The notes under the pieces are model-generated. The model had not been told where the DNA came from. It ran no database searches and saw nothing but the letters and a program-made list of their open reading frames with translations. From positions 434,001-498,000 of the forward strand of contig NZ_FMZF01000002.1 of the NCBI RefSeq assembly GCF_900102745.1: a stretch of DNA of 64,000 nucleotides, given 5' to 3'. A program made the position numbers and the translations under genes. Positions 52,792 through 61,862 of the stretch are shown one piece after another; position 1 is the first letter of the stretch; the number at the start of each line of letters is the position of its first letter. Source of the stretch: Geodermatophilus telluris. Lineage in GTDB: Bacteria > Actinomycetota > Actinomycetes > Mycobacteriales > Geodermatophilaceae.

Positions 52792-54087
52792 ATGGCACGC
52801 ACAGCGGCGACGGAGCAGGCGGGCGGGCAGCACCGGCTACCGGTGCGGACCCTGGTGTCGGCGAGCATCGGCAACGCCGTCGAGTGGTTCGACTGGACGG
52901 TGTACGCCACCTTCCTCGTCTACTTCGCGGGGCAGTTCTTCCCGTCGGACAACGAGGCGCTCGCGCTGATCGGGACGACGTCGACCTACGCGCTGGCGTT
53001 CTTCTTCCGGCCGCTGGGCGGCATCGTCATCGGCCGCTTCGCCGACCTGCGCGGCCGCAAGGCCGGCATGCTGCTGACCATCCTGCTGATGGCCGGCGGC
53101 TCGCTGGTGATCGCGATCCTGCCCACCTACGAGCAGGTCGGCTGGTTCGCGCCGGTCCTGCTGCTGCTCGCGCGCATCGCCCAGGGGCTCAGCCTCGGCG
53201 GTGAGGTGTCCGGCGCCTCGGCCTACCTGGCCGAGATCGCCCCGCCCGAACGCCGCGGCCGCTACTCGGCGTTCTTCTACATCTCCACCGGCTCGTCGCT
53301 GCTGCTGGCCTCGCTGCTGGGTGTGCTGCTCACCGCCGTGCTCGACCAGCAGCAGCTGGAGTCCTACGGCTGGCGCATCGCCTTCGCCATCGGCGGCCTG
53401 CTCGGCCTCGTCGGCCTCTGGCTGCGGCGCTCGCTGACCGAGAGCGAGAGCTTCGAGGAGAACGCCGAGAAGGCGCGGGCCACCACGCACCCGCTGCTGC
53501 GCACCATCAAGGAGCACCCGAGGTCGGTGCTGCAGCTGTGCGCGATCACGCTGCTCAACACGCTGTCGTACTACACCTTCTTCAGCGCCCTGACGCCGTT
53601 CGCGATCAACTACCGCGACGCCGACGGCAACGACGTCTTCATCGCGCTGTCGGTCGGCACCGCGCTGTTCATCGCGCTCTGCTACCCCTACGGCGCGCTG
53701 TCGGACCGGGTCGGCCGCAAACCGGTGCTGCTGGCCTGGGCGGCGGCGACCGCGGTGCTGGTGGTCCCGCTGTCGTTCCTGGTCCGCGACGACCTGTTCT
53801 CGCTGATCATCGTGTTCTGCGTGGGCCTGGGCCTCTACGCCGCGATGGCCTCGCTGGCACCGGCGATCATGAGCGAGCTGTTCCCGACGGAGCTGCGGGC
53901 CACCGGAATCGGCGCCTGGTACAACCTCACCGTCGCGACCTTCGGCGGCACGGCGCCGCTGGTCATCACCGCGCTGTCCAACCGCGACATGCCGATGGTC
54001 TTCTTCTGGTACGTCGCCGGTGGCGCGGTGGTCGCCTTCCTCGCCATCCTCACCCTCCGCGAGACCAAGGGCACCGAGCTGCGCTGA
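52792..54087 (+). CDS. MFS transporter, metabolite:H+ symporter type
   Basis: 431 residues from ATG 52792, with twelve hydrophobic segments. The family 6 (MHS) signature ASIGNAVEWFDWTVYATFLV is at the N-terminus. The MFS motif GRFADLRGRKAGM lies between helices 2 and 3, with a second copy ALSDRVGRKPVL in the second half. ARIAQGLSLGGEVSGASAYL is also typical. MHS members import organic acids or osmolytes such as citrate, alpha-ketoglutarate, shikimate and proline/betaine; the substrate here is open. A -10-like TAGCGT lies just upstream. Confidence 0.92.
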   Translation: MARTAATEQAGGQHRLPVRTLVSASIGNAVEWFDWTVYATFLVYFAGQFFPSDNEALALIGTTSTYALAFFFRPLGGIVIGRFADLRGRKAGMLLTILLMAGGSLVIAILPTYEQVGWFAPVLLLLARIAQGLSLGGEVSGASAYLAEIAPPERRGRYSAFFYISTGSSLLLASLLGVLLTAVLDQQQLESYGWRIAFAIGGLLGLVGLWLRRSLTESESFEENAEKARATTHPLLRTIKEHPRSVLQLCAITLLNTLSYYTFFSALTPFAINYRDADGNDVFIALSVGTALFIALCYPYGALSDRVGRKPVLLAWAAATAVLVVPLSFLVRDDLFSLIIVFCVGLGLYAAMASLAPAIMSELFPTELRATGIGAWYNLTVATFGGTAPLVITALSNRDMPMVFFWYVAGGAVVAFLAILTLRETKGTELR

Positions 54088-54090
54088 GGC

Positions 54091-54115
54091 GCCGTCTGAG
54101 GGGACCTCAGACGGC
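54091..54115 (+). terminator. Terminator after the MFS gene
   Basis: GCCGTCTGAG (54091-54100), loop GGGAC, CTCAGACGGC (54106-54115), a perfect 10-bp stem 3 bases after the stop. Confidence 0.85.
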
Positions 54116-54216
54116 GGCGGCCGGGCAGGACCGCCCGGCCGCCCGATGCCCGGGCCGGGGCCTCAGGCCGACCGTGGTCGTCGTCCACCACCGGACGACG
54201 ACGCGAGGAGACGGTC

Positions 54217-54345
54217 GTGACCACGTACTACCCCAACCCCGGACTCGAGGCGGAGCTGGCCTACCGGCGCGAGCTGCTGCAGGAGCTCGGGCGCGGCACC
54301 CGCACCCGGCGCACGTGGCGGTCGCGGCGGTCGCACCGGGCGTGA
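54217..54345 (+). CDS. 42-residue basic small protein
   Basis: GTG 54217 follows a strong GAGGAG ribosome-binding site at good spacing. The 42-residue product starts VTTYYPNPGLEAELAYRREL and ends in a very basic stretch (RTRRTWRSRRSHRA). Its stop overlaps the in-frame GTG 54342 of the downstream LuxR regulator (GTGA). It may be a small nucleic-acid-binding protein or a leader that couples translation to the regulator. No family recognised. Confidence 0.5.
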   Translation: MTTYYPNPGLEAELAYRRELLQELGRGTRTRRTWRSRRSHRA

Positions 54346-54389
54346 CGGCGGCGACGGTCCCGTCGGCGCCCCGTGCCACGATCGGCGGC

Positions 54390-57320
54390 GTGCCGCGGTG
54401 GGACGAGCGGCCCCTGGTGGGCCGGGACGGGGAGCTCGCCACCCTCGTGGCCGCCGTCGACCGGGCCGCGGCCGGCCGGGGTGCGGCGGTGCTCGTGGCC
54501 GGCGACGCCGGCGTCGGGAAGTCCCGGCTGCTCGACGAGCTCGCCGCCCGCGCCGCCGGCCGCGGCCTGCGGGTGCTCACCGGCCACTGCGTCGACCTCG
54601 GGGACGTCGGCCTGCCCTACCTGCCCTTCGTCGACCTGCTGCGGCCGGTCGCCGCCGACCTCGGCAAGGGCGCGGCCGGTCTGTTCGCCGCCCGCGCCCG
54701 GGCCGCGGGGGAACCCGACGTCCCCGACCTCGGCAGTCCGCCGGCGCTGCGCCCACCGGTCGACGACGGCCGGCTGCAGCTGTTCGAGGCCACCGCCGCC
54801 GCCCTGAGCGGGCTGGCCGCCGAGCAGCCGCTGCTGGTCGTGCTGGAGGACCTGCACTGGGCCGACCGGTCCAGCCGCGACCTGCTGCGCTACCTGCTCG
54901 CCCGGCTGGCCGACGAGCCGGTCGCCGTGGTGGCCTCCTACCGCTCCGACGACCTGCACCGGCGGCACCCGCTGCGCCCGCTGCTGGCCGAGCTGGTGCG
55001 GCTGCCCGGCGTCGAGCGGCTCGACCTCGGCCCGCTGCCCGACGCCGCCGTGGAGGAGCTCGTCCGCGGCCTGGCCGGCGGGGTGCCCGACCGGACGGTG
55101 GAGGACGTCGTGGCCCGCGCCGAGGGCAACGCCTTCTACGCCGAGGAGCTGCTCGCCGCGGGGCTGGCCGGCGAGACGCTGCCGCTCGCCCTCACCGACG
55201 TGCTGCTGGCCCGGGTGGAGCAGCTCGGCCCGGCCGCCCAGCAGGTGCTGCGGGTGGCGGCGGTGGCCGGGCGGCGGGTGCGCCACGAGCTGGTGGCCGC
55301 CGTCGGCGGGCCGGCCCCGGCCGAGCTGGAGCGGGCGCTGGCCGAGGCGGTGCACTCCCACCTGCTCGTCGTCTCGCCCGACGGCGCCTACCGGTTCCGG
55401 CACGCGCTGCTGCGGGAGGCCGTGCTGGCCGACCTGCTGCCCGGTGAGCGGGTGCGGCTGCACGCCGCCGTCGCCGCGCACCTGGCCGCCGTCCCGGGCG
55501 CCGGCACCGCCGCCGAGCGGGCCCACCACCTGCAGGAGAGCAACGACCTCGCCGGCGCCCTGACCGCCTCGCTGGAGGCGGCCGACGAGGCGCGGCGGGT
55601 GGGTGCCCCCGCCGAGCAGCTGCAGCACCTGGAGCGCGCGCTGGCGCTGTGGCCGGCGGTGCCCGACGCCGCGGAGCGCGCCGGCCGCTCGCAGGCGGTG
55701 CTGCTGCTCGACACCGCGGCCGCCGCCCGCCGCGGCGGCGAGCTGCACCGCGCGGTCGCGCTGCTGCGGGCCGCGCAAGACGTGCTCGGCCCCGACGGCG
55801 ACCGGGAGCTGCGGGCCCGCGTCCACTACACGCTCGCCCAGGCGCTGGCCCGCGTGGAGGACCAGGAGTCCGCGCTGCGGGAGACCACCGCGGCGATGGC
55901 CCTGGTGCCGGCTGCGCCGCCGTCGCCGGTGCGCACCTGGGCGGCGGCCACGCACGCGCGCGCCTGCTTCGAGGTGGGCCGCCGGGAGGAGGCCGCGGCC
56001 GCCGCGGAGGAGGCGCTGGCCGCCGCCGACGCGCTGGGCCTGGACAGCGCCTGGGCCGACGTCGCCGTCTCCCTGGCCCGCTCGCGCGGGGGCGCGGGGC
56101 TGACCGCCCGGCTGGAGGAGGCGCTGGCCCGCGCCCGCCGGTCGGGCGACCCCGACGTGGAGATGCGGGTGCTGTTCAACCTGGCGATCGTCGCCCACGA
56201 GGACGGCGCGTCGGAGGAGACGCTGCGCTGGAGCGACGCGGGGCTGGCGCGGGCGCGGGAGCTCGGCGTCGAGTGGTCGTTCTACGCCGCGGAGCTGCGG
56301 CACCTCGGCGTCCTGTCGCGGTACGTGCTCGGCGACTGGGACGGCAGCCTCGCGCTGGCCGACCAGCTGGCCCGGGTGCCGGAGATGGCCGCGCACGTGC
56401 GGGCCGACGGCCTGCTGGTGCAGGTCGGTCGCGGCGACCCGGCCGCGGCGGCCCGCGCCGCCTGGGCGCGCGGCCTGGTGCGGCGGCTGGGCGCGCACGC
56501 GCTGCTGCTGGTGGCCACGGCGGGGGCGGAGCTCGAGCTGGCCGGGTGGGCGCCCGACCCGGCGGCCGCGCTCGCCACCGGCCGGGCCGCCGCCACCCGG
56601 CTCGAGGAGCTGTGGGGTGCCGAGCGCATCGTCGTCCTCCGGCTGGCCGCGACGGCGCTGGCGCCGGTGGCCGACGCCGCCGCGACGGCGCGGCTGACCG
56701 GCGACGCGGCGGCCGAGCGCGGGTGGGTCGCCGGCGGGGAGGAGCTGGTGCGGCTGGCGCGCGCGGCGGTCGCCGACCACGAGCGCGTGGCGGGGGAGTA
56801 CGGCGTCGAGGCGGCGGCCTGGGTCGCGCGCCTGGAGGCGGAGGCCGCGCGGCTGGCCGGCCGGGCGGCACCGGAGCTGTGGTCGGCGGCGGTGGCGGCG
56901 TTCGGCTACGGGCACGTCTACGAGCAGGCGCGCAGCCGGTGGCGGCTGGCCGAGGCGCTGGTGGCCGCCGGTGACCGTGATGCCGCTCTGGAGCCGCTGG
57001 CCGCGGCCGCCGCGACCGCCCGGGAGCTGGGGGCCGCGCCGCTGCTGGCCGCGGTGACCGCGCTGGCCCGGCGGGCGCGGCTGGACCTGCCCGGTGCCGG
57101 CCGGGTGGCCCCCGCCGCGGCGGTGTTCACGCCGCGCGAGGCCGAGGTGCTCGCGCTGCTCGCCCGCGGCCGCACCAACCGGCAGATCGGCGGCGAGCTC
57201 TACATCAGCGAGAAGACCGCCAGCGTGCACGTGAGCAACATCCTGGCCAAGCTCGGCGCCGGTTCCCGCACCGAGGCCGTCGCGCTCGCGGCCGCCCGCG
57301 GCCTCCTGCCCGCCTCCTGA
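54390..57320 (+). CDS. Large ATP-binding LuxR-family transcriptional regulator (LAL type)
   Basis: 976 residues from GTG 54390, 7 bases after a CACGAT -10-like hexamer; the frame also allows GTG 54342, which overlaps the small gene's stop. An N-terminal AAA/STAND-like ATPase has Walker A AGDAGVGKSRLL and Walker B LLVVLEDLHWAD. A long helical TPR-like middle (about residues 380-880) follows. The C-terminal LuxR HTH is FTPREAEVLALLARGRTNRQ, then YISEKTASVHVSNILAKLG. These are MalT-like activators that respond to a small molecule or protein. The target genes are unknown. Confidence 0.92.
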   Translation: MPRWDERPLVGRDGELATLVAAVDRAAAGRGAAVLVAGDAGVGKSRLLDELAARAAGRGLRVLTGHCVDLGDVGLPYLPFVDLLRPVAADLGKGAAGLFAARARAAGEPDVPDLGSPPALRPPVDDGRLQLFEATAAALSGLAAEQPLLVVLEDLHWADRSSRDLLRYLLARLADEPVAVVASYRSDDLHRRHPLRPLLAELVRLPGVERLDLGPLPDAAVEELVRGLAGGVPDRTVEDVVARAEGNAFYAEELLAAGLAGETLPLALTDVLLARVEQLGPAAQQVLRVAAVAGRRVRHELVAAVGGPAPAELERALAEAVHSHLLVVSPDGAYRFRHALLREAVLADLLPGERVRLHAAVAAHLAAVPGAGTAAERAHHLQESNDLAGALTASLEAADEARRVGAPAEQLQHLERALALWPAVPDAAERAGRSQAVLLLDTAAAARRGGELHRAVALLRAAQDVLGPDGDRELRARVHYTLAQALARVEDQESALRETTAAMALVPAAPPSPVRTWAAATHARACFEVGRREEAAAAAEEALAAADALGLDSAWADVAVSLARSRGGAGLTARLEEALARARRSGDPDVEMRVLFNLAIVAHEDGASEETLRWSDAGLARARELGVEWSFYAAELRHLGVLSRYVLGDWDGSLALADQLARVPEMAAHVRADGLLVQVGRGDPAAAARAAWARGLVRRLGAHALLLVATAGAELELAGWAPDPAAALATGRAAATRLEELWGAERIVVLRLAATALAPVADAAATARLTGDAAAERGWVAGGEELVRLARAAVADHERVAGEYGVEAAAWVARLEAEAARLAGRAAPELWSAAVAAFGYGHVYEQARSRWRLAEALVAAGDRDAALEPLAAAAATARELGAAPLLAAVTALARRARLDLPGAGRVAPAAAVFTPREAEVLALLARGRTNRQIGGELYISEKTASVHVSNILAKLGAGSRTEAVALAAARGLLPAS

Positions 57321-57330
57321 GGGTCGCGGG

Positions 57331-57576
57331 TCAGTACGTCTCGTCGGTGGTCGTCCGCCGAGCCGGCGCACCCGGGACGCGGGGGTCGTAGGCGTCGGTG
57401 CGGGTGACCCGGCGGCGCGGGCCCCACACGGCCACCTCGAGCACGATGCCCAGGGCGCCGGCGGCCATCAGGATCCAGCCGACCACCTGCAGGTCGATGC
57501 CACTGACGTCCAGGCTCAGGGCGAAGGTCAGGACGGCGCCCAGCGCGAGCAGCACGATGGCGGTTCCGAGACGCAT
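57331..57576 (-). CDS. Small membrane protein (DUF6458-like)
   Basis: 81 residues from ATG 57576, with GAGGAGGGG upstream. It has two hydrophobic helices (GTAIVLLALGAVLTFALSLD and VVGWILMAAGALGIVLEVAV) and a basic, Arg/Thr-rich tail (GPRRRVTRTDAYD). The pattern IGLDLQVVGWILMAAG-type matches the DUF6458 family, common near stress genes in actinobacteria. The function is unknown. It is convergent with the LuxR regulator. Confidence 0.8.
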   Translation of the reverse strand: MRLGTAIVLLALGAVLTFALSLDVSGIDLQVVGWILMAAGALGIVLEVAVWGPRRRVTRTDAYDPRVPGAPARRTTTDETY

Positions 57577-57705
57577 GCCGGTTCCCCTCCTCGCGGCGGG
57601 ACCGTTCCCGGGCCCGTCCCGGGGTCCGCTCGCCGCGGCGCCCGGGTGCCCCTGCGTCCGGGCGGCGAACCGGCTGGTGCCCGGAGATGACCCGAACGGG
57701 TGTCC

Positions 57706-57729
57706 TGTGCACTCCCGCGGAGGTGCACA
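57706..57729 (-). terminator. Probable hairpin after the helicase gene
   Basis: TGTGCAC (57706-57712) and GTGCACA (57723-57729) enclose ten bases, directly past the minus-strand stop at 57736. Confidence 0.45.
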
Positions 57730-57735
57730 CCGTCC

Positions 57736-59520
57736 TCAGAGCATGGTGCGGAGGCGTTCCCGGCGGGCGCGCAGCACCTCGACCGACGCCGAGGCCGACG
57801 GCGGGCCGGGCACCGACTTGCGCAGCTCGGTGTGCACCACCCCGTGCGGCCGCGAGGTCTTCGCCGCGACGCGGGCGACCAGCCGGTTGACCTCCCGGCG
57901 CAGCTCGGCGGCGTCGCGCCAGGAGCGGCCGGCGTCGTCCTCGTCGGGGTGGTCCTCGACGACCGGCAGCTCGCCGGTGTCGTCGTCGTGCACCCGCTGG
58001 GCGATCCGCAGCCGCAGCTCGTCGTCGCGGCGGGCCAGCAACGACGCCGTCTGCTCGGCGGTCAGCAGGCCCGGGATGCCGAGGAAGTCCTCGTCCTCGG
58101 GCGCCACGGCGACGCCGCCGTCGGAGCCGGTGTGCGCCGTCCCGCCGTGCAGCACGTGCGCGAAGCGGGCGTCGGCCTCCAGCGCCTCCCACTGCTTGAG
58201 GCCCACCGGCTCGCGCTCCTTCGGCGGCAGCGGGTCGAGGTCGAGCGCCTCGGGGTCGGCCGCCTTGGGCGGCGGCATGACGTGGTTGCGCTCCTTCTCC
58301 ATCGACGCGGCCAGCCCGAGCAGCGGCCGCACGGCGGGGAGGAACACGGTGGCGGTCTCGTGCGACGCCCGCGAGCGGACGACGCGGCCGACGGCCTGGG
58401 CGAAGAACAGCGGCGTCCGGTAGGAGGTCATCCAGGCGAGCACGGCGGCCCGCGGGACGTCGACGCCCTCGGAGATCATCCGCACGCAGACGGCGATCCG
58501 CGCCGACCCGGTGGCGAAGCGCTCGATCTTCTTCGACGCCTTGGGGTCGTCGGACAGGATGAGCTCGGGCGCCTTGCCGGTCACCCGGCGGACGATCTTG
58601 GCGTAGGCGCGGGCGTCGTCCTGGTCGCTGGCGAGGATCAGCCCGGCGGCGTCGGGCATGCCGCCGTGCTCGCGCAGGTGGGTGATCCGGTCGTCCATCG
58701 CGGCGACGACGTGCGGCACCCACTGCCCCTTGGGGTCCAGCGCGGTGCGCCAGGCCGCCATCTCCACCGAGCGGGTGCCGGCCTCCGACAGCGACGCGGC
58801 GACCACCTCGCCGGCGGAGTTCCGCCAGCGCGCGGTGCCGGTGTAGGCGGCGAAGACGACGGGGCGGACGACGCTGTCGGCCAGCGCCTCCTTGTAGCCG
58901 TAGGTGTAGTCGGCGCGGCTGACCAGCCCGGCGCCCTCGGACGAGTCGCCCTCGAAGCCGTCCTCCTCGTAGCGCACGAAGGGGATCCGCTCGTCGGGCT
59001 TGGTCCGGAACGGCGTCCCGGTCAGGCACAGCCGGCGGGCGGCGAAGCCGTAGGCCTCCTCGATGGCCTCGCCCCACGACAGGCCGTCGCCGGCGTGGTG
59101 CACCTCGTCGAGGATCACCAGCGTCTTGACGGCGGTGGCGCGGGCGGCGTGCAGCATCGGCTTGCCGGCCACCTGCGCGTAGGTGGTCACGTAGCCCTGG
59201 GTGCCGGCGCGCACCGGGCCGACGGCGTTGGTCAGGCCGGGGTCGAGCACGATGCCCACCCGGTCGGCGGCGTCGGCCCACTGCAGCCGCAGGTGGTCGG
59301 TGGGGCAGACGACGACCACGCGGGCCACCTCGCGCCGCTGCAGCAGCCGCGCGGCCAGCGTCAGGGCGAAGGTCGTCTTGCCCGCGCCCGGGGTCGCGGT
59401 GACGAGGAAGTCCTTCGGGGACGCGTCCTCGTAGCGCTCGAGGGCGGCCTGCTGCCACGCCCGGAGCGGTCGGCTGGTCGTCTGCGGGGCGACCGCCCCG
59501 GCCCGTGCTGCACTCGCCAT
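57736..59520 (-). CDS. DEAD/DEAH-box superfamily 2 helicase
   Basis: 594 residues from ATG 59520; ATG 59532 is also possible. SF2 motifs are in order: Walker A FLVTATPGAGKTTFALTLA, Ia VVVVCPTDHLRLQW, DEVH box TLVILDEVHHAGDG, motif III CLTGTPFR. Motif V/VI are in VRMISEGVDVPRAAVLAW and QAVGRVVRSRASH. The C-terminal 170 residues are acidic and helical. Such helicases are related to the type I/III restriction and UvrB-like group; no methylase is nearby. The cellular role is unknown. Confidence 0.92.
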   Translation of the reverse strand: MASAARAGAVAPQTTSRPLRAWQQAALERYEDASPKDFLVTATPGAGKTTFALTLAARLLQRREVARVVVVCPTDHLRLQWADAADRVGIVLDPGLTNAVGPVRAGTQGYVTTYAQVAGKPMLHAARATAVKTLVILDEVHHAGDGLSWGEAIEEAYGFAARRLCLTGTPFRTKPDERIPFVRYEEDGFEGDSSEGAGLVSRADYTYGYKEALADSVVRPVVFAAYTGTARWRNSAGEVVAASLSEAGTRSVEMAAWRTALDPKGQWVPHVVAAMDDRITHLREHGGMPDAAGLILASDQDDARAYAKIVRRVTGKAPELILSDDPKASKKIERFATGSARIAVCVRMISEGVDVPRAAVLAWMTSYRTPLFFAQAVGRVVRSRASHETATVFLPAVRPLLGLAASMEKERNHVMPPPKAADPEALDLDPLPPKEREPVGLKQWEALEADARFAHVLHGGTAHTGSDGGVAVAPEDEDFLGIPGLLTAEQTASLLARRDDELRLRIAQRVHDDDTGELPVVEDHPDEDDAGRSWRDAAELRREVNRLVARVAAKTSRPHGVVHTELRKSVPGPPSASASVEVLRARRERLRTML

Positions 59521-59708
59521 CTCGCGGCCCATCCTGCCTGGCGCGGGCCGGACACGCCCGACCGGCCACCTCCCGCGCGCCTCGCGGACGGCGTCGTATA
59601 CGGCAGCTCCTACACTGCGCTGACCTGCGGAAACGGGGACAGCGTGACTCGCCTCACAGTGCGGCCGGACCGGTCCGTCCCGCCTCCTGGACCCCACCCG
59701 TCCCCGGG

Positions 59709-59714
59709 CAGACT
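59709..59714 (+). promoter_or_regulatory. -10 element of the decayed GNAT gene
   Basis: CAGACT ends 6 bases before GTG 59721, the leaderless arrangement seen at other genes in this window. Confidence 0.45.
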
Positions 59715-59720
59715 GGACCC

Positions 59721-60139
59721 GTGGCGGGGGGCGCGGTGCTGCGCTGGCTCACCCGGCCGGACGACGTCGGCGTCCCGCTGGCCGCGGCACTGGCCGCCTG
59801 CTGGCGCGAGGTGTCCGACGCCGGCGGCGCCGTCGGCTTCCCCTTCCCGCCGGTGGACCCCGCCGAGGTCGCAGCGGCGGTCGCGGCGACGACGCTGCGG
59901 CTCGACCCGCGGCTGTGCCGGCTCCTGACGGCCACCGTGGACGGCGAGCTGGCCGGCTGGCTGCTGCTCACCGGCAACGCCGCTCCGCTGACCGCGCACT
60001 GGGCCTCGCTGTCCCGGGTGCAGACCGCACCGGCCCACCGCGGCACCGGTAGCCCGGCGCGCTGCGGCTGGCCGACGACGACCTCCGCGACGAGGTCCTC
60101 CTGCAGCTGGACCTGCGGCCGGTCAGCCCCCGCCCCTGA
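59721..60139 (+). pseudogene. GNAT acetyltransferase remnant, frame-disrupted
   Basis: From GTG 59721 the frame reads like a GNAT N-terminus: RWLTRPDDVGVPLAAALAAC, then LLTATVDGELAGWLLLTG and VQTAPAHRGTG, the acetyl-CoA loop. After HRGTG (about 60048) the expected helix and final strands are gone. That frame runs on without family features. A different frame gives a short plausible tail (LRLADDDLRDEVLLQLDL) ending at TGA 60137-60139. I read this as a gene that lost its C-terminal half through a frameshift or deletion. A chimeric gene with an unfamiliar tail is the alternative. Confidence 0.55.
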
Positions 60140-60416
60140 GCAGGCGCAGGTGCGGGCCGGTCGGCTCGTCCTCGCGGAGGTCGGGGACCTCGGGCAGCCG
60201 CGCCGCCCGGCGGACCCGGTTCTCCGGGACGTCGAGCACGCGGGCCAGGTGCGAGGCCAGGCGCGGGCTGATGAAGGCCCGGCCGGGGCTGCGGGTGAGC
60301 CGGTCGAGGACCTCCGGGGCGACCGCCCCGCGGGCGCGCAGCGCGGCCTCGTGCACGCTCAGCCCGAGCTCCCACAGCCGGCGCCGGACGAGGTCCTGCA
60401 ACTCGGTCGAGTCCAC
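60123..60416 (-). CDS. Small HTH-like protein
   Basis: 97 residues from GTG 60416, with TATCGT ending 6 bases before it (leaderless). The N-terminal half STELQDLVRRRLWELGLSVH, then EVLDRLTRSPGRAFISPRLA, and the following RVLDVPENRVRRAARLP read like an XRE-type helix-turn-helix. An Asp/Glu/Arg tail follows. I infer a DNA-binding regulator. The target is unknown. It overlaps the 3' end of the GNAT remnant. Confidence 0.65.
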   Translation of the reverse strand: MDSTELQDLVRRRLWELGLSVHEAALRARGAVAPEVLDRLTRSPGRAFISPRLASHLARVLDVPENRVRRAARLPEVPDLREDEPTGPHLRLLRGGG

Positions 60417-60516
60417 CTGCCGACGATAGGCCGGACGGCGGCCTCGGGGCAGCCCCGGCGACGGTCGGGCCGACGGCGCGCACGCGGTCCCGCGCGCGCC
60501 CCGCCGGCCTCCGGGC

Positions 60517-61416
60517 TCATCCCCGGGCGGGGGCCTCCGCCCGGCCGCCTGCCGCCCGACGGCGGGCGAGGAGCACCGCCGCCACCGCGGCGACCAGCGC
60601 GACGGCCGCCACCGCCGGGAGCACGGGCTGCCCGCCGGAGAGCAGCTCGTCGACGACGTCACCCTCGCCGCTGCTGGCGTTGAAGGTGGCGTGCAGGACC
60701 GCGACGGCCAGCACGCTCCCCGCCGTCAGCCGCAGGAACAGGCCCACCACCAGCCGGACCAGCACGGCGGCCAGGAAGAGGTAGGCGACCGCGCCGAGCA
60801 GCCCGGACGCCGTCAGCTCGGTGGCGAGCAGCATCGGCAGGTGGATGCCCGCGAACGCGACCGCGGTGAGCACTGCGGCGGCCACCAGCCCGTGCCGGTG
60901 CTCGAGGCGGGTCTGCACGAACCCCGCCCACACCGTCTCCTCCCACAGGTTGATGACGACGACCGCGATCACCAGGTCGACGAGGGCGCCGCCCAGCAGA
61001 GAGGGCAGCTCCGCGGCCGTGACCGACCGGCCGAGGGCCGCCCCGACCGCGAGGGTGGTGACGGGGAGGGCGAGCAGGACCGCGACCCACTGGCCGACGC
61101 CGAAGCGCCACCGGACCGCGCGGGCGAGCAGCGCGCGCACCCCGGCCCGCCCGTCGGCGACGGACGTCACCGCGACCACCGTCGGCAGCATCACCAGCAG
61201 GGTCAGTGCGAGGACGAAGGGCTCGTCGGGCAGCGGGCCGCCGGGGACGATGCCGTGGAAGGCCAGGGCCGGCACCGCCAGCAGTGCCCAGCCCACCGGC
61301 AGGGTGACGGCGAGGAGTGCGGTCACCGGGTGGCGCCCGACCCAGGCGCGCAGGCCCCGCGGGCCTGCCGCGGTCCGGGGAGGAGGCGGAGCCGGGGTGT
61401 GCTCGATGGCGGACAT
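60517..61416 (-). CDS. CPBP family intramembrane metalloprotease
   Basis: 299 residues from ATG 61416, with eight hydrophobic segments. The Abi/CPBP motifs are present: EE in NLWEETVWAGFVQTRL (motif 1), His in FAGIHLPMLLATEL (motif 2) and VLHATFNASSG (motif 3). Members resemble Rce1 and process prenylated or bacteriocin-related peptides, or have lost activity. The stop of the gene at 61418 is one base before its ATG, so the two are in one operon. Confidence 0.88.
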   Translation of the reverse strand: MSAIEHTPAPPPPRTAAGPRGLRAWVGRHPVTALLAVTLPVGWALLAVPALAFHGIVPGGPLPDEPFVLALTLLVMLPTVVAVTSVADGRAGVRALLARAVRWRFGVGQWVAVLLALPVTTLAVGAALGRSVTAAELPSLLGGALVDLVIAVVVINLWEETVWAGFVQTRLEHRHGLVAAAVLTAVAFAGIHLPMLLATELTASGLLGAVAYLFLAAVLVRLVVGLFLRLTAGSVLAVAVLHATFNASSGEGDVVDELLSGGQPVLPAVAAVALVAAVAAVLLARRRAAGGRAEAPARG

Positions 61417-61417
61417 G

Positions 61418-61759
61418 TCAGGACCTGCCTCTGTCGCGAGCGGGTGGGGTCCGGTCCGGCAGCGGCCGGACCGGGTGGACGCCGGCGAGCCCGAGGGCGG
61501 CGGTGTCGCGGGCCAGGACCACCGCCGTGCCGTCCGCGGCCTCGACCAGGCACAGGCAGCGCCGGTCGGCCGGGACGTGCCAGCCGCCGCACCACCGGAT
61601 CGGCGTCCCGGTGGCCGCCAGCCGGCGGACGGCGAGGCGGAGGGCGGCGGACATGCCCTCCTCGTCCCGCCCGTCGGGTGAGCTGCCGCGGAGCTCCACC
61701 AGGAACAGTCCCCGCTCCCGGGCGGGGGGCGGGTGCTCCGGCGAGCGGCCTGCGTCCAC
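61418..61759 (-). CDS. Small soluble protein, possibly DUF4242/nickel-binding-like
   Basis: 113 residues from GTG 61759; ATG 61651 is an alternative start. GLFLVELRGSS is followed by a ferredoxin-like pattern (LRLAVRRLAATGTPIRWCGG, then RCLCLVEAADGTAVVLARDT and LAGVHPVRPLP). This recalls the small SCO4226-type nickel-binding proteins, but the match is by pattern only. It is the first gene of the CPBP operon and divergent from the LuxR-type regulator. Confidence 0.55.
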   Translation of the reverse strand: MDAGRSPEHPPPARERGLFLVELRGSSPDGRDEEGMSAALRLAVRRLAATGTPIRWCGGWHVPADRRCLCLVEAADGTAVVLARDTAALGLAGVHPVRPLPDRTPPARDRGRS

Positions 61760-61848
61760 CCGGCCACCGTGTCCCGCGGGCTCGCCGGGCACATCGGGAG
61801 GACCCCGGAGGGAGGTACGGATCCCGGCCCGGGACCGTACGGAGTCGC

Positions 61849-61854
61849 TACGGT
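61849..61854 (+). promoter_or_regulatory. -10 element, leaderless promoter of the second LuxR regulator
   Basis: TACGGT ends 8 bases before ATG 61863, with no ribosome-binding site in between. Confidence 0.5.
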
Positions 61855-61862
61855 CGGGCGGC

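Noticed and set aside
49191..52910. A 1,239-codon minus-strand open frame spanning the HD, M20 and zwf region
   Set aside because: Only its last 216 residues are a recognisable protein (HD domain). The rest is a shadow of the M20 and G6PDH genes in other frames.
59505..60683. A 392-codon + strand frame taken as one protein
   Set aside because: Only the GNAT-like first part is recognisable. The rest is Arg/Pro-rich sequence antisense to the HTH-like and CPBP genes.
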